From: Oscillospiraceae bacterium
GTDB lineage: Bacteria; Bacillota; Clostridia; Oscillospirales; Oscillospiraceae
Length of the DNA stretch: 45,586 nt
Assembly: GCA_016293265.1 (NCBI GenBank)
Contig: JAEDEN010000005.1
Span: 1-45,586 of the forward strand
Reading direction: 5' to 3'
The first letter of the stretch is position 1. The number at the start of each line of letters is the position of its first letter. The notes beneath the pieces are model-generated. The model did no database searches and had not been told where the DNA came from. It was given only the letters and a program-made list of their open reading frames with translations. Positions 6,581-15,208 of this stretch are shown in pieces. The position numbers were made by a program, and so were the translations under genes.

Positions 6581-7825
6581 GTGAAGAAAAATGTCTATGT
6601 CCGCGCAGGCGTGACGGTTTTTTGCACTGTCGCCGCCATTTTGCTCTTTTACGATACCTTTTTTGCAAGCCGGGTACTGCTGCGCATCGGCCGGCAGCTC
6701 CTCTCGGCCCTCAAGCCCATTCTCTACGGCGTTTTCATCGCCTATCTTCTGATCCCGGTGGTGGATTTCTTTGAGCGGGCCATTTTCCCCCCTGAGCTCC
6801 GCCGCCCGGGGAAGAAAGGGAGCTATATCTCCCCCCTGGCCCGCACGGTCAGCATCGTGATGACCTGGGTCCTTATTGCGTTTCTCCTGTACCTGCTCTC
6901 CTCCGTGCTGCTGCCGGAGCTGTACCGCAGCATCATCCAGCTCATTTCCAACGTGGAGACCTATTACAACACCATCAACGGATGGGTGCTGCACCTGCTG
7001 GAGAAGAACCCCGCCGTGGAGTCCTGGGTCTCCACCCAGATGGAGACTTATTTCAACACCCTGGCTGACTGGCTGACCACCGAAGTCCTGCCTCAGACCA
7101 AGGCCCTCTTCCTGGCCGTCTCCGGCGGTATCTGGACCATGGTAAGCTTCTTCATGGACCTTCTGGTGGGCTTCATCGTCTCCATCTACGTCCTGGCCAC
7201 CAAGGAGCGCTGCGGCGCCCATGCCCGGAAGGTGGTCTACAGCCTCTTCAGCCGGGAAAACGTCCACTGGGTGCTGCGGGGCGCCAGGAAGGTGGACAGC
7301 ATCTTCTCCGGCTTCGTGCGCGGAAAGCTGCTGGACTCCCTGATTATTGGTATTCTATGCTTTATCTGCTGCTCCATTCTCAAATTCCCCTATACGCCCC
7401 TGGTCTCCGTCATTGTGGGCATCACCAACGTCATCCCCTTCTTCGGCCCCTTCCTGGGGGCGGTGCCCAGCACCTTCCTCATTTTGCTGGCCTCCCCCAT
7501 CCAGGCGCTGTACTTCCTGCTGTTCATCCTGGCCCTCCAGCAGCTGGACGGCAACATCATCGGCCCCCGCATCCTGGGGGACTCCACGGGCCTTCCCAGC
7601 CTGTGGGTCATCATCGCCATTCTGGTGGGCGGCAGCTTCTTCGGCGTGGCGGGGATGTTCTTCAGCGTGCCCGTCTTCGCCTGCCTCTACAGCGCCGCTT
7701 CCTTCCTTGTGAAAACGCGGCTGAAAAAGCGGGCCCTGCCGGTGGATTCCATGGCCTACGTGGGGGACCCGGCGGCCCGTTCCCGGGGGGAACAGGCGGA
7801 AAAAGGGCCGGAACAGGGGGAATAA
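6581..7825 (+). CDS. AI-2E family transporter (PerM/YdiK-type permease)
   Basis: About 414 residues. I prefer the GTG at 6581, which follows AAAGGA and gives MKKNVYVRAGVTV; the in-frame ATG at 6554 has only a weak site. Membrane segments lie near residues 10-30, 35-55, 85-110 and in a C-terminal cluster. The family signature is clear: PLVSVIVGITNVIPFFGPFLG followed by QQLDGNIIGPRILGDSTGLP and the closing GGSFFGVAGMFFSVPVFA. Members export small molecules or Na+/H+; the substrate here is unknown. The gene is divergent from the lipid kinase operon. Confidence 0.9.
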   Translation: MKKNVYVRAGVTVFCTVAAILLFYDTFFASRVLLRIGRQLLSALKPILYGVFIAYLLIPVVDFFERAIFPPELRRPGKKGSYISPLARTVSIVMTWVLIAFLLYLLSSVLLPELYRSIIQLISNVETYYNTINGWVLHLLEKNPAVESWVSTQMETYFNTLADWLTTEVLPQTKALFLAVSGGIWTMVSFFMDLLVGFIVSIYVLATKERCGAHARKVVYSLFSRENVHWVLRGARKVDSIFSGFVRGKLLDSLIIGILCFICCSILKFPYTPLVSVIVGITNVIPFFGPFLGAVPSTFLILLASPIQALYFLLFILALQQLDGNIIGPRILGDSTGLPSLWVIIAILVGGSFFGVAGMFFSVPVFACLYSAASFLVKTRLKKRALPVDSMAYVGDPAARSRGEQAEKGPEQGE

Positions 7826-7857
7826 ATTGCAAAAGGACTTGCAATCGGTCTTTTTTT
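7826..7857 (+). terminator. Terminator of the AI-2E transporter gene
   Basis: ATTGCAA (7826-7832), loop AAGGAC, TTGCAAT (7839-7845), then TTTTTTT from 7851. The right arm also supplies the -35 box of the next promoter. Confidence 0.7.
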
Positions 7858-7867
7858 CCTGTACAAT
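7839..7867 (+). promoter_or_regulatory. Promoter of the ABC importer operon, overlapping the upstream terminator
   Basis: TTGCAA (7839-7844), 17-bp spacer containing the terminator T-run, TACAAT (7862-7867). Confidence 0.7.
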
Positions 7868-7870
7868 ACA

Positions 7871-7909
7871 GCCTTGCGGAATGCCGCCCGGCCTTCCGCA
7901 GGGCTTCTT
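7871..7909 (+). terminator. Terminator-like hairpin at the 5' end of the importer leader
   Basis: GCCTTGCGGAA (7871-7881) pairs, with one mismatch, with TTCCGCAGGGC (7894-7904), followed by TTCTTTTT. It starts at the predicted transcription start, so it either caps the 5' end or acts as an early attenuator. It could also be a second terminator for the upstream gene. Confidence 0.5.
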
Positions 7910-7998
7910 TTTACAATTAAATAGAAGAGCCGAATCATTCTGACGGGCCAACGCCCCACACTGACCCCTGGCGGCAGTGATGAAAGGAAGTATGCACC

Positions 7999-9552
7999 AT
8001 GAAGAAACGACTCATCGCACTTGCCCTGGCAGCACTGATGTGCGCCGGACTTTCTGCCTGCGGCAGCAAAGAAGGCAGCACTCCCCAGTCTCCAAGTGCA
8101 AGCGGCGCCCAGCAAAGCGCCAACCAGCAGGCCAACGCCGTGACCGTTGGCATCGCACAGGATCTTGACAACAGTCTTGACCCCCACAAAGCCGTGGCGG
8201 CAGGAACTAAGGAAGTCATGTTCAACGTATTCGAGGGTTTGGTAAAGCCCACCTCCAACGGAGATCTGACCCCCGCCGTCGCCGAAAGCTATACCGTTTC
8301 CGAGGACCATCTCACCTATACCTTCACCCTGCGTGAGGGCGTGAAGTTCCACAACGGAGACACGGTGACCGCGGAGGATGTGGTTTATTCCATCCAGCGT
8401 GTCGCCGCCGCCACCGAGACGGGAGTCGTCCAGGTGGAGGCGCTTTCTATTATCTCGGACATCACCGCCCCGGATGAGGGCACCGTGGTCATCACCCTGT
8501 CCGAGCCCAGCAACGAATTCCTGGCCAACCTGACGGTGGCCATCCTGCCCGCCGACTATACGGAGCAGGACACCGCCCCCGTGGGCACCGGTCCCTTCCG
8601 CTTCGTCTCCCGCTCCGCCCAGGAGTCCATCGTGATGGAGAAGTTTGAGGACTACTGGGGCGAGAAGGCCTACCTGGACCAGGTCACCTTCCGCATCATC
8701 GAAAACGCCGAGGGACTGCTCATGGGCCTCCAGAGCGGCGCCATCGACATCTGCTCCCACCTCTCCTCCACCCAGACTGCACAGCTCAGCGCCGACGAAT
8801 TCAACATTGAGCAGGGCAACATGAACCTGGTGCAGGCGGTTTACCTGAACAACGCCGTACCTCCCCTGGATAACCTGCAGGTCCGCCAGGCATTGTGCCT
8901 CGCGGTGAACAAGCAGGAGATCATCGACATGGCCTTTGACGGCTACGGCACCCCCATCGGCTCCAGTATGTATCCCGCCTTCGGCAAGTATTTCGACGAG
9001 TCCCTCACCGGCTACTACGCCTATGATACGGAGCAGGCCAAGGCCCTGCTGGCCGACGCCGGCTATCCCAATGGCTTCGAGCTGACCATCACCGTTCCCA
9101 GCAACTACCAGCCCCACATGGATACCGCCCAGGTGGTGGCCGAGCAGCTCAAGCTCATCGGTGTAAACGTCACCATCCAGCCCGTGGAATGGGAGACTTG
9201 GCTCAGCGACGTGTACGTGGGCCGCAATTTCCAGGCCACCCTGGTGGGTGTGGACGCCTCCACTATGACCGCCCGTGCCCTGCTGGAGCGCTTCACCTCC
9301 ACCTATTCCAAGAACTTTATCAACTACAGCAACGCCGAGTATGACCAGCTCTTCGCCCAGGCCCAGGCCTGCTACGACGACGCCCAGCAGACCGGGATCT
9401 ACAAGGCCATGCTGAGCAACCTCACTGAAAACGCCGCCAATGTCTACATCCAGGACCTGGCTGACCTGGTGGCCGTGCGCAAGGGTCTGGAGGGCCTTAC
9501 CTTCTACCCCATCTACGTTCTCGACCTTTCCACCATCCGCTACAGCGCCTGA
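7999..9552 (+). CDS. ABC transporter substrate-binding lipoprotein (family 5, peptide/nickel type)
   Basis: 517 residues. A type II signal peptide has lipobox LSAC (Cys21 anchored to lipid), followed by a Ser/Gln-rich linker to about residue 48. The mature part is SBP_bac_5: AVAESYTVSEDHLTYTFTLR, GVKFHNGDTVTAEDVVYS, GTGPFRFVS, and VRQALCLAVNKQEI are the usual family blocks. It captures the ligand outside the membrane and delivers it to the two permeases encoded next. An AAAGGAAG site precedes the ATG. The ligand cannot be read from sequence: oligopeptides, nickel chelates and opines all use this family. Confidence 0.93.
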   Translation: MKKRLIALALAALMCAGLSACGSKEGSTPQSPSASGAQQSANQQANAVTVGIAQDLDNSLDPHKAVAAGTKEVMFNVFEGLVKPTSNGDLTPAVAESYTVSEDHLTYTFTLREGVKFHNGDTVTAEDVVYSIQRVAAATETGVVQVEALSIISDITAPDEGTVVITLSEPSNEFLANLTVAILPADYTEQDTAPVGTGPFRFVSRSAQESIVMEKFEDYWGEKAYLDQVTFRIIENAEGLLMGLQSGAIDICSHLSSTQTAQLSADEFNIEQGNMNLVQAVYLNNAVPPLDNLQVRQALCLAVNKQEIIDMAFDGYGTPIGSSMYPAFGKYFDESLTGYYAYDTEQAKALLADAGYPNGFELTITVPSNYQPHMDTAQVVAEQLKLIGVNVTIQPVEWETWLSDVYVGRNFQATLVGVDASTMTARALLERFTSTYSKNFINYSNAEYDQLFAQAQACYDDAQQTGIYKAMLSNLTENAANVYIQDLADLVAVRKGLEGLTFYPIYVLDLSTIRYSA

Positions 9553-9601
9553 GATATGACCGGGTGGCCTGACGCCACTGTCCCAGGAAGGAGATGATAC
9601 C

Positions 9602-10552
9602 ATGAAATTCGCATTGAAACGCCTGCTGCAATTCGTGCTTACCATGGTCATCGTCTCCTTTTTGGCATTTGTGGCCTTCGATCTGATCTCCGGCGACCCC
9701 GCCACCGCCCTTTTGGGCACGGAGGCCAGCGCCGAGTCCGTGGCCGCCCTCCGCCAGGAGATGGGCCTGGACCGGCCCCTTCCGGTGCGCTACGCCGAAT
9801 GGCTCATGGGCTTTTTCACCGGGGACCTGGGTATTTCCTACAACTACCATCAAAGCGTGGCCTCTCTCATCGCTCCCAAGATCATGGTGACGCTGCTTTT
9901 GAGCCTGGTGAGCTTTCTGCTCATCGTGGCCGTCTCCCTCCCCCTGGGGCTGCGGGCCGCCCGCCGCACCGGCGGCGTCTGGGAGGCCCTCTCCTCCGCC
10001 TTCAACCAGCTTTGCATGGCGGTTCCCCCTTTCTTTACGGGAATGCTCCTCTCCTATGTGTTCGGCATCCTGCTCAAGTGGTTCATGCCGGGCAGCTTCC
10101 CGGATCTGCGGCAGGATTTCGGCGGCGCCATGCGCCACATTCTCTTTGCCGCCGTGGCCATCGCCATCCCCCGCATCGCCATGACGGTGCGGATGCTGAA
10201 AAGCACCATCCAGGCGGAAATGGGCAAGGCCTACGTCCGCACCGCCATCTCCCGGGGAAATGACCGCTCCCAGGTTCTGCGCCGCCATGTGCTGAAAAAC
10301 GCCCTGGTCCCCGTGGTCTCCTTCCTGGCCCAGACCATGGCGGAGATCGTGGCCGGCGGCATCGTGGTGGAGCAGGTCTTCGCCATCCCGGGGCTTGGGC
10401 GGATGCTGGTGGCCTCCATCTCCAACCGCGACTATCCCATGGTCCAGGCCATCGTGGTGATCCTGGCCCTTTGGGTGGTGCTTGCCGGCACGGTGGCGGA
10501 CCTCATCAATCAGCGCATTGACCCGCGGCTGCGGCTGGGAGGTGGCGAATGA
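9602..10552 (+). CDS. ABC transporter permease (DppB/NikB-like)
   Basis: 316 residues with the typical first-permease layout: an N-terminal membrane helix (about 9-30), a periplasmic region with GLDRPLPVRYAEWL, and five further helices. The cytoplasmic coupling (EAA-like) loop is RTAISRGNDRSQVLRRHVLKNAL, and the conserved ending VEQVFAIPGLGRMLV is present. It forms the channel with the next gene product. The ATG follows AAGGAG. The stop overlaps the start of the next gene in ATGA. Confidence 0.93.
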   Translation: MKFALKRLLQFVLTMVIVSFLAFVAFDLISGDPATALLGTEASAESVAALRQEMGLDRPLPVRYAEWLMGFFTGDLGISYNYHQSVASLIAPKIMVTLLLSLVSFLLIVAVSLPLGLRAARRTGGVWEALSSAFNQLCMAVPPFFTGMLLSYVFGILLKWFMPGSFPDLRQDFGGAMRHILFAAVAIAIPRIAMTVRMLKSTIQAEMGKAYVRTAISRGNDRSQVLRRHVLKNALVPVVSFLAQTMAEIVAGGIVVEQVFAIPGLGRMLVASISNRDYPMVQAIVVILALWVVLAGTVADLINQRIDPRLRLGGGE

Positions 10553-11361
10553 AAAAACGCATGAACGGCTTCCTCCGGGCGGGCCTTGTCATCACCGGCC
10601 TATTGACCGTCCTGGTCCTGGTAGGCTGCTTCTGGACGCCCTACAGCCCCACCGCCATGAGCGGTGGGGAGAAATACCTGGCTCCCTGCCTGGCCCATCC
10701 CTTCGGGACGGACAATTTCGGCCGGGACATCCTCTCCCGGGTCATGAAGGGAGCGGGCACCACCTTCTCCATCGGGGCGATGACCGTGGCCATCGGCGCT
10801 GTTTTCGGCACCGCCATCGGCGCCCTTACAGGCTATTTCGGCGGCATCGTGGACGATATCCTCATGCGGGTGGGCGACGCCCTCACCGCCTTCCCCAGCA
10901 TCCTTCTGGCCCTGGTGGTCATCTCCATCCTGGGCCCGGGCAGCAAGTACAACGTGGTTCTGGCCCTGGGCATCGTCTTCATCCCCAGCTTTGCCCGGGT
11001 GACCCGCACCGCCTTCGCCTCCCTGAGGGATGTAAACTACATCAAAAGCGCCCGGCTCATGGGCGCCTCCAGCGGCCGCATCCTGCTGGTGCACATCCTG
11101 CCCAACACCATGAACGTGCTGCTGCCCGCCATCACCATCGGCTTCAACAACGCGGTGCTGGCGGAGGCCTCCATGAGCTATCTGGGCATCGGCGTCACGC
11201 CCCCGGATGCCTCCCTGGGCTATATGCTCTCCGAGGCCCAGGGTATGTTCACCCGCGCCCCCTGGTACGCCCTGTGCACCGGCGGCGTCATCGTGGCCCT
11301 GGTGTTCGGCGCGGGCCTCATCGGCGAGGGGCTGCAGCGAAGAAACGGAGAGGTGGCGTAA
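10549..11361 (+). CDS. ABC transporter permease (DppC/NikC-like)
   Basis: 270 residues. The second permease has HPFGTDNFGRDILSRV near the N-terminus and coupling loop YIKSARLMGASSGRILLVHI; both are diagnostic of DppC/NikC proteins. The N-terminal helix is at residues 11-30. It starts inside the stop of the previous gene (ATGA) and ends in TAATG with the next, so all are translationally coupled. Confidence 0.93.
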   Translation: MKKRMNGFLRAGLVITGLLTVLVLVGCFWTPYSPTAMSGGEKYLAPCLAHPFGTDNFGRDILSRVMKGAGTTFSIGAMTVAIGAVFGTAIGALTGYFGGIVDDILMRVGDALTAFPSILLALVVISILGPGSKYNVVLALGIVFIPSFARVTRTAFASLRDVNYIKSARLMGASSGRILLVHILPNTMNVLLPAITIGFNNAVLAEASMSYLGIGVTPPDASLGYMLSEAQGMFTRAPWYALCTGGVIVALVFGAGLIGEGLQRRNGEVA

Positions 11362-12158
11362 TGCTGGAAATCAAAGATCTCCATGTGAAATTCCATAACC
11401 GGGACCGTGAGGCTGTCTCCGGCGTGTCCCTCACCATCCACGACGGGGAGATCCTGGGCCTGGTGGGGGAGTCCGGCTCCGGGAAATCCGTCACCGCCAT
11501 GAGCGTTGCGGGCCTGCTGCCCCGGAAGCAGTGCGCCTTCTCCGGCCAGATCCTGTTGGACGGCGCGGAGCTTCTCCACATTCAGCGTAAGGAACTGCGC
11601 AAGCTCCAGGGCAAGGCCATCGGCGTTGTATTCCAGGAGCCCCAAAGCTGCATGGACCCCCTGATGAAGATCGGCCCCCAGGTGGAGGAGGTCCTGCGCA
11701 TCCATACGGACCTGCCCCGGCCGGAGCGGAAGAAGCTGGCCCTGGAGGCCATGGCCGCCGTGGAGCTGGCGGACCCCGACGCCGTGTACGAAAAATATCC
11801 CCACGAGCTCTCCGGCGGGATGCTCCAGCGGGCCATGATCGCCAGCGCCATCGTCATCCGGCCCCGGCTCCTGCTGCTGGACGAGCCCACCACGGCCCTG
11901 GACGTCACCATCCAGGCCCAGATCCTGGAGCTGCTGAAAAAGCTGAACCGGGAGAGCGGCATCTCCATGCTCTTTATCTCCCATAACCTGAACGTGGTCC
12001 GCAAGCTTTGCGGCCGGGTCGCCGTGATGCAGCGGGGCGTTCTGGTGGAGGAGGGGGATGTGGAAACGGTGTTCCACCATCCCCAGCACCCCTACACCCA
12101 GCGTCTTGTGGCCGCCATCCCCCGGCGGGTGCGGAAGGAGGGGCCTTATGACACCTGA
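11361..12158 (+). CDS. ABC transporter ATP-binding protein (NikD/DppD-like)
   Basis: 265 residues from the ATG at 11361 (shared A with the stop of the permease gene). A longer in-frame extension upstream is only overlap with the permease. Walker A is GESGSGKS, the Q-loop is QEPQSCMDP, the signature is LSGGMLQR, Walker B is LLLLDEPTTALD, and the switch His is in FISHN. It is shorter than OppD/DppD (about 330) and lacks their C-terminal cysteine-rich extension; in length it resembles NikD. It powers import together with the next ATPase. Confidence 0.92.
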   Translation: MLEIKDLHVKFHNRDREAVSGVSLTIHDGEILGLVGESGSGKSVTAMSVAGLLPRKQCAFSGQILLDGAELLHIQRKELRKLQGKAIGVVFQEPQSCMDPLMKIGPQVEEVLRIHTDLPRPERKKLALEAMAAVELADPDAVYEKYPHELSGGMLQRAMIASAIVIRPRLLLLDEPTTALDVTIQAQILELLKKLNRESGISMLFISHNLNVVRKLCGRVAVMQRGVLVEEGDVETVFHHPQHPYTQRLVAAIPRRVRKEGPYDT

Positions 12159-12885
12159 CGATCTGGTTCTCTCTGTCTCCCATGTCACCAGCGGCTACCG
12201 GGCGGGAGGCGTTTTCACCAAGGGCCCCTACCAGGAGGTCCTTCACGACGTGACCTTCGACGTCCGCCACGGCGAAATTTTAGGCCTGGTGGGGGAATCC
12301 GGCACCGGAAAGACCACCCTGGCCCGCACCATTCTGGGCATCGTGAAGCCGGACCACGGCTCCGTCACCCATTACACCAAGCGGCCTCAGATGATCTTCC
12401 AGGACCCCTACAGCTCCCTGAATCCCGCCTACACGGTGGAATGGAACCTGGAGGAGCCCCTGCGCATCTACGGCAAGTACAACGCCAACCAGCGCAGGCA
12501 GCGGGTCCGGGAGATGCTCTCCCGGGTGGAGCTGCCGGAGGAGCTGCTGGCCGCAAAGCCCCATGAGCTTTCCGGCGGCCAGCGCCAGCGGGTCTCCATC
12601 GCCGCCGCCCTCATCCGCCGCCCCCGCTTCCTGATCGCCGACGAGCCGGTCTCCGCCCTGGACGTCACCATCCAGGCCCAGATCCTGGAGCTTTTGCGGA
12701 CGCTGCGAAAGGAGCTGGACCTGAGCTTCCTGTTCATCTCCCATGACCTGAACGTGGTCTACCAGCTCTGCGACCGGGTGCTGGTGATGAAGCAGGGCCG
12801 CATCGTGGAGCAGGGCGCCGTTGACGACATCTTCGACCACCCGAAAGAGGAATACACCAAGCAGCTTTTGCGCGCCGCCGAATAA
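12148..12885 (+). CDS. ABC transporter ATP-binding protein (NikE/DppF-like)
   Basis: 245 residues from the ATG at 12148, behind AAGGAGG and overlapping the previous gene by 11 bp. Walker A is GESGTGKT, the Q-loop is FQDPYSSLNP, the signature is LSGGQRQR, Walker B is FLIADEPVSALD, and the switch is FISHDLNVV. It is also short and NikE-like, without the C-terminal Fe-S extension of DppF/OppF. The pair of compact ATPases argues that the system could import a metal chelate or a small peptide and is not a classical oligopeptide importer; this is inference. Confidence 0.92.
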   Translation: MTPDDLVLSVSHVTSGYRAGGVFTKGPYQEVLHDVTFDVRHGEILGLVGESGTGKTTLARTILGIVKPDHGSVTHYTKRPQMIFQDPYSSLNPAYTVEWNLEEPLRIYGKYNANQRRQRVREMLSRVELPEELLAAKPHELSGGQRQRVSIAAALIRRPRFLIADEPVSALDVTIQAQILELLRTLRKELDLSFLFISHDLNVVYQLCDRVLVMKQGRIVEQGAVDDIFDHPKEEYTKQLLRAAE

Positions 12886-12886
12886 C

Positions 12887-13975
12887 ATGAACTTTTTCCT
12901 TCGCCACAAAAAACTCCATCTCTGGCTCCTGGCAGACCTGGCCGCCCTGGCCCTTTTCTACCTGGTCCGCACCAACACCTCCCTGATGAACGCCGTGGCC
13001 GCCCATATCACCGCCCCGGCCCGGCGGGCCATCGCTTCCGTCACCTACCTGACGGAGGTTTCCGTCATGGAGGTGCTGTGCGTCCTTCTGGCGGCGGCCG
13101 CCGCCGGTTACCTCCTCTGGAGCGCCGCAGCCGTTGTCCGGGCAAAGGGACGCCGGCTCCAGCGGGCCTACAGCGCCCTCCTGGGAGCAGCCTGCTTCGG
13201 CCTGTCCCTCTGGGCGGCCTTCTGCCTCCTCTGGGGCATCAACTGCTGGACGGACAGCTTCCAGACCCGTTCCGGCATCTATGCCCAGCCCGTTTCGGCG
13301 GAGGACCTGGCCTCCGTCACGGCCTACTTCGCCGGACAGCTGGCGGAGGCGGCGGATGACGTGCCCCGGGATGAAAGGGGCGCCTTCGCGGTGCCCCGGG
13401 AGGAGATCCTGGCCGGCAGCACCCATGTTTACGACCAACTGGAGCAGGAATTCCCCTTCCTGGCCTACGACGATTTCGGCGTCAAGGGGGTCCATTTCTC
13501 CCGCGTCATGAGCGATCTGGACTTTACCGGCATTTTCTGCCCCTTCACCGCCGAGTCCAACGTCAACATGGACTCCCCCGCCAGCCGCCTTCCCGCCACC
13601 GCCGCCCATGAGCTGGCCCACCAGCGGGGCATCTTTTCCGAGCAGGAGTGCAATTTCCTGGCCATCCTGGCCTCCACCACCAGCGGCATTTCCGCCTATG
13701 CCTATTCCGGCTGGATGTCCGCCTTCATCTACGCGGGTAACGCCCTCTACGGCGTGGACCCGGAGCTTTACTGGGCCATCCGTGAGACCCTTCCACCGGA
13801 GGTGGAGCAGGATTTTGCCGACGACGCCGCCTACTGGGCCCAGTTTGCCGGAAAGGCTCCCCAAAAGGTCTCCAACACCGTGTACGACGGGGTTTTGAAG
13901 GCCTGGGGAGAGGAGCTTGGCATCCAGTCCTACGGCACCGTGGTGGATCTTCTGGTGGCCTATTACGCCCAATAA
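12887..13975 (+). CDS. DUF3810 membrane protein with zinc-metalloprotease motif
   Basis: 362 residues from the ATG at 12887, one base after the ATPase stop, so it is part of the importer operon. Three membrane helices are predicted in the first 120 residues (about 9-28, 57-80, 96-117). The C-terminal domain contains HELAHQ (His241, Glu242, His245) followed by Glu254 in FSEQECNFLAI. This is a gluzincin-like HExxH-plus-Glu arrangement characteristic of DUF3810. It is probably a membrane-anchored peptidase whose active site faces one side of the membrane. Its place after a peptide-type importer suggests a linked substrate, but no member's substrate is known to me. Confidence 0.85.
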   Translation: MNFFLRHKKLHLWLLADLAALALFYLVRTNTSLMNAVAAHITAPARRAIASVTYLTEVSVMEVLCVLLAAAAAGYLLWSAAAVVRAKGRRLQRAYSALLGAACFGLSLWAAFCLLWGINCWTDSFQTRSGIYAQPVSAEDLASVTAYFAGQLAEAADDVPRDERGAFAVPREEILAGSTHVYDQLEQEFPFLAYDDFGVKGVHFSRVMSDLDFTGIFCPFTAESNVNMDSPASRLPATAAHELAHQRGIFSEQECNFLAILASTTSGISAYAYSGWMSAFIYAGNALYGVDPELYWAIRETLPPEVEQDFADDAAYWAQFAGKAPQKVSNTVYDGVLKAWGEELGIQSYGTVVDLLVAYYAQ

Positions 13976-13980
13976 AAAAG

Positions 13981-14011
13981 GCCGAAGCCCGGCGGGGCTT
14001 CGGCTTTTTTT
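13981..14011. terminator. Bidirectional terminator of the importer operon and LCP gene
   Basis: GCCGAAGCCC (13981-13990), a 4-nt loop, and GGGCTTCGGC (13995-14004), with an A-run before and a T-run after. It serves both convergent genes. Confidence 0.9.
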
Positions 14012-14015
14012 CCTT

Positions 14016-15020
14016 TTATGAGGGGATGTTCAGATCCCCTGCGGTACGGTCCTCCACATAGGGGTTCAGGTGCTGGTTAATCAGCTCCAGCACCGCCGCC
14101 TGGTCCAGGTAGATGTAAGGGGACTTCCACTGGCCGGGCAGAGTGGAAAAGGAGATGTTCTCCGCCCCGATCTTCACGGCGGCCTTCCCCAGCCAGGCAA
14201 GGTTGCCCAGCGTCAGGTCCGTCTCCACATGACGCTGGAAGATCCGCACGAAATCATCCAGCTTGTCCAGATTGGAAAGCGTCAGGGTCTGCTTGGCAAC
14301 CGCCATCAGGAAGTTCTGCTGGGTCTCCATCCGGCCGATGTCCTCGCTGCCGTAGCCGGTGCCGTCGTTGTTGTGGCGGAAGCGCACCACCTTCAAGGCC
14401 TCCTCCCCGGTCAGATGCTTCTGGCCCTTGGAGAAGTGGATGGAAAGGTCCTGGAAGGGGTCGTCATAATCCATGTCCACGGGGATGTAGAAGTCAACGC
14501 CCTCGATGGCGTCCACCAGGGCCACAAAGCCCTGCAGGTCCACCTGGATGGTGTAATCCACGGGAATGCCCAACTGGGCGGAAACCACCTCTGCAAGGCC
14601 TTCCATGCCGGAAATATTGTAGGCGGCGTTGATCTTGTGGTTTTTGCCCTTCACCACGGCCTTGGTGTCCCGGGGAATGCTGACGCCGTAGATGCTGCCT
14701 CCGCCGGCGTCCACCGCCAGAAGGATGTTGGTATCACTGCCGCCGTTGCCGTTATCCACGCCGGAGACCAGGATGGTGTAAAAATTCTCCTTGCGCTCAT
14801 AGTGGGACTGGGGATCCGGCTCCGCCACGCTGCTCTGGGCCGCGGCGGCGGATTGGGCGGGTTGGGGAAGGACGGGTTCATGCTCCTTTTGCTCCGGGGC
14901 ACGGAAGAGGGCATGGCCGATGCCGTAAACGGCGCCGATCACAACCACCAGGATCAGCAGCACCCCCAGGGGGCTTTTCTTTGCGCGGCGGGACCGGCGG
15001 CGGGAATGGGGTTCAGACAT
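14016..15020 (-). CDS. LytR-CpsA-Psr (LCP) family cell-wall transferase
   Basis: 334 residues from the ATG at 15020, 11 nt after AAGGAG. A TTG three codons earlier is too close to that site. A basic cytoplasmic N-terminus (HSRRRSRRAKK) is followed by one membrane helix (about 18-37), an Ala/Gln/Pro linker, and the extracellular LCP domain: LVSGVDNGNGGSDTNILLAV, SIPRDTK, INAAYNISG, FRHNNDGTGYGSEDIGRMETQ. The conserved Asp and Arg residues that bind the polyprenyl pyrophosphate are present. It attaches secondary polymers to peptidoglycan at the cell surface. Monocistronic. Confidence 0.93.
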   Translation of the reverse strand: MSEPHSRRRSRRAKKSPLGVLLILVVVIGAVYGIGHALFRAPEQKEHEPVLPQPAQSAAAAQSSVAEPDPQSHYERKENFYTILVSGVDNGNGGSDTNILLAVDAGGGSIYGVSIPRDTKAVVKGKNHKINAAYNISGMEGLAEVVSAQLGIPVDYTIQVDLQGFVALVDAIEGVDFYIPVDMDYDDPFQDLSIHFSKGQKHLTGEEALKVVRFRHNNDGTGYGSEDIGRMETQQNFLMAVAKQTLTLSNLDKLDDFVRIFQRHVETDLTLGNLAWLGKAAVKIGAENISFSTLPGQWKSPYIYLDQAAVLELINQHLNPYVEDRTAGDLNIPS

Positions 15021-15040
15021 TTGAAACAACGCTCCTTAAA

Positions 15041-15109
15041 GTCCGACGGGTCGGACGGTAAATTAACATAACGCCTTTTTATTATATGGCCCATCCCGCC
15101 AAAAGGCAA
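15041..15109 (-). promoter_or_regulatory. Promoter and leader hairpin of the LCP gene
   Basis: Minus-strand TTGCCT (15104-15109), 17 bp, TATAAT (15081-15086). A small stem GTCCGA/TCGGAC (15041-15056) lies in the leader just before the ribosome site. Confidence 0.75.
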
Positions 15110-15113
15110 GAAG

Positions 15114-15138
15114 AAAATAGCGGCTCTGCCGCTATTTT
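15114..15138 (-). terminator. Terminator downstream of spoIIID
   Basis: AAAATAGCGGC (15114-15124), a 3-nt loop, GCCGCTATTTT (15128-15138), and a T-rich minus-strand tail. A second stem, GCCCCTTCGG/CCGAAGGGGC (15168-15200), sits between it and the spoIIID stop. Confidence 0.75.
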
Positions 15139-15208
15139 CCCAGCCTGCCGGAAAAAATCGCATCGGCGCCCCTTCGGAGGGATGACCGCCCCGAAGGGGC
15201 CCCTCCCC

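Noticed and set aside
10482..11360. N-terminal extension of the first ATPase of the importer
   Set aside because: The extension overlaps the permease gene in another frame and has antisense-like composition; the ATG at 11361 gives the normal ATPase start.
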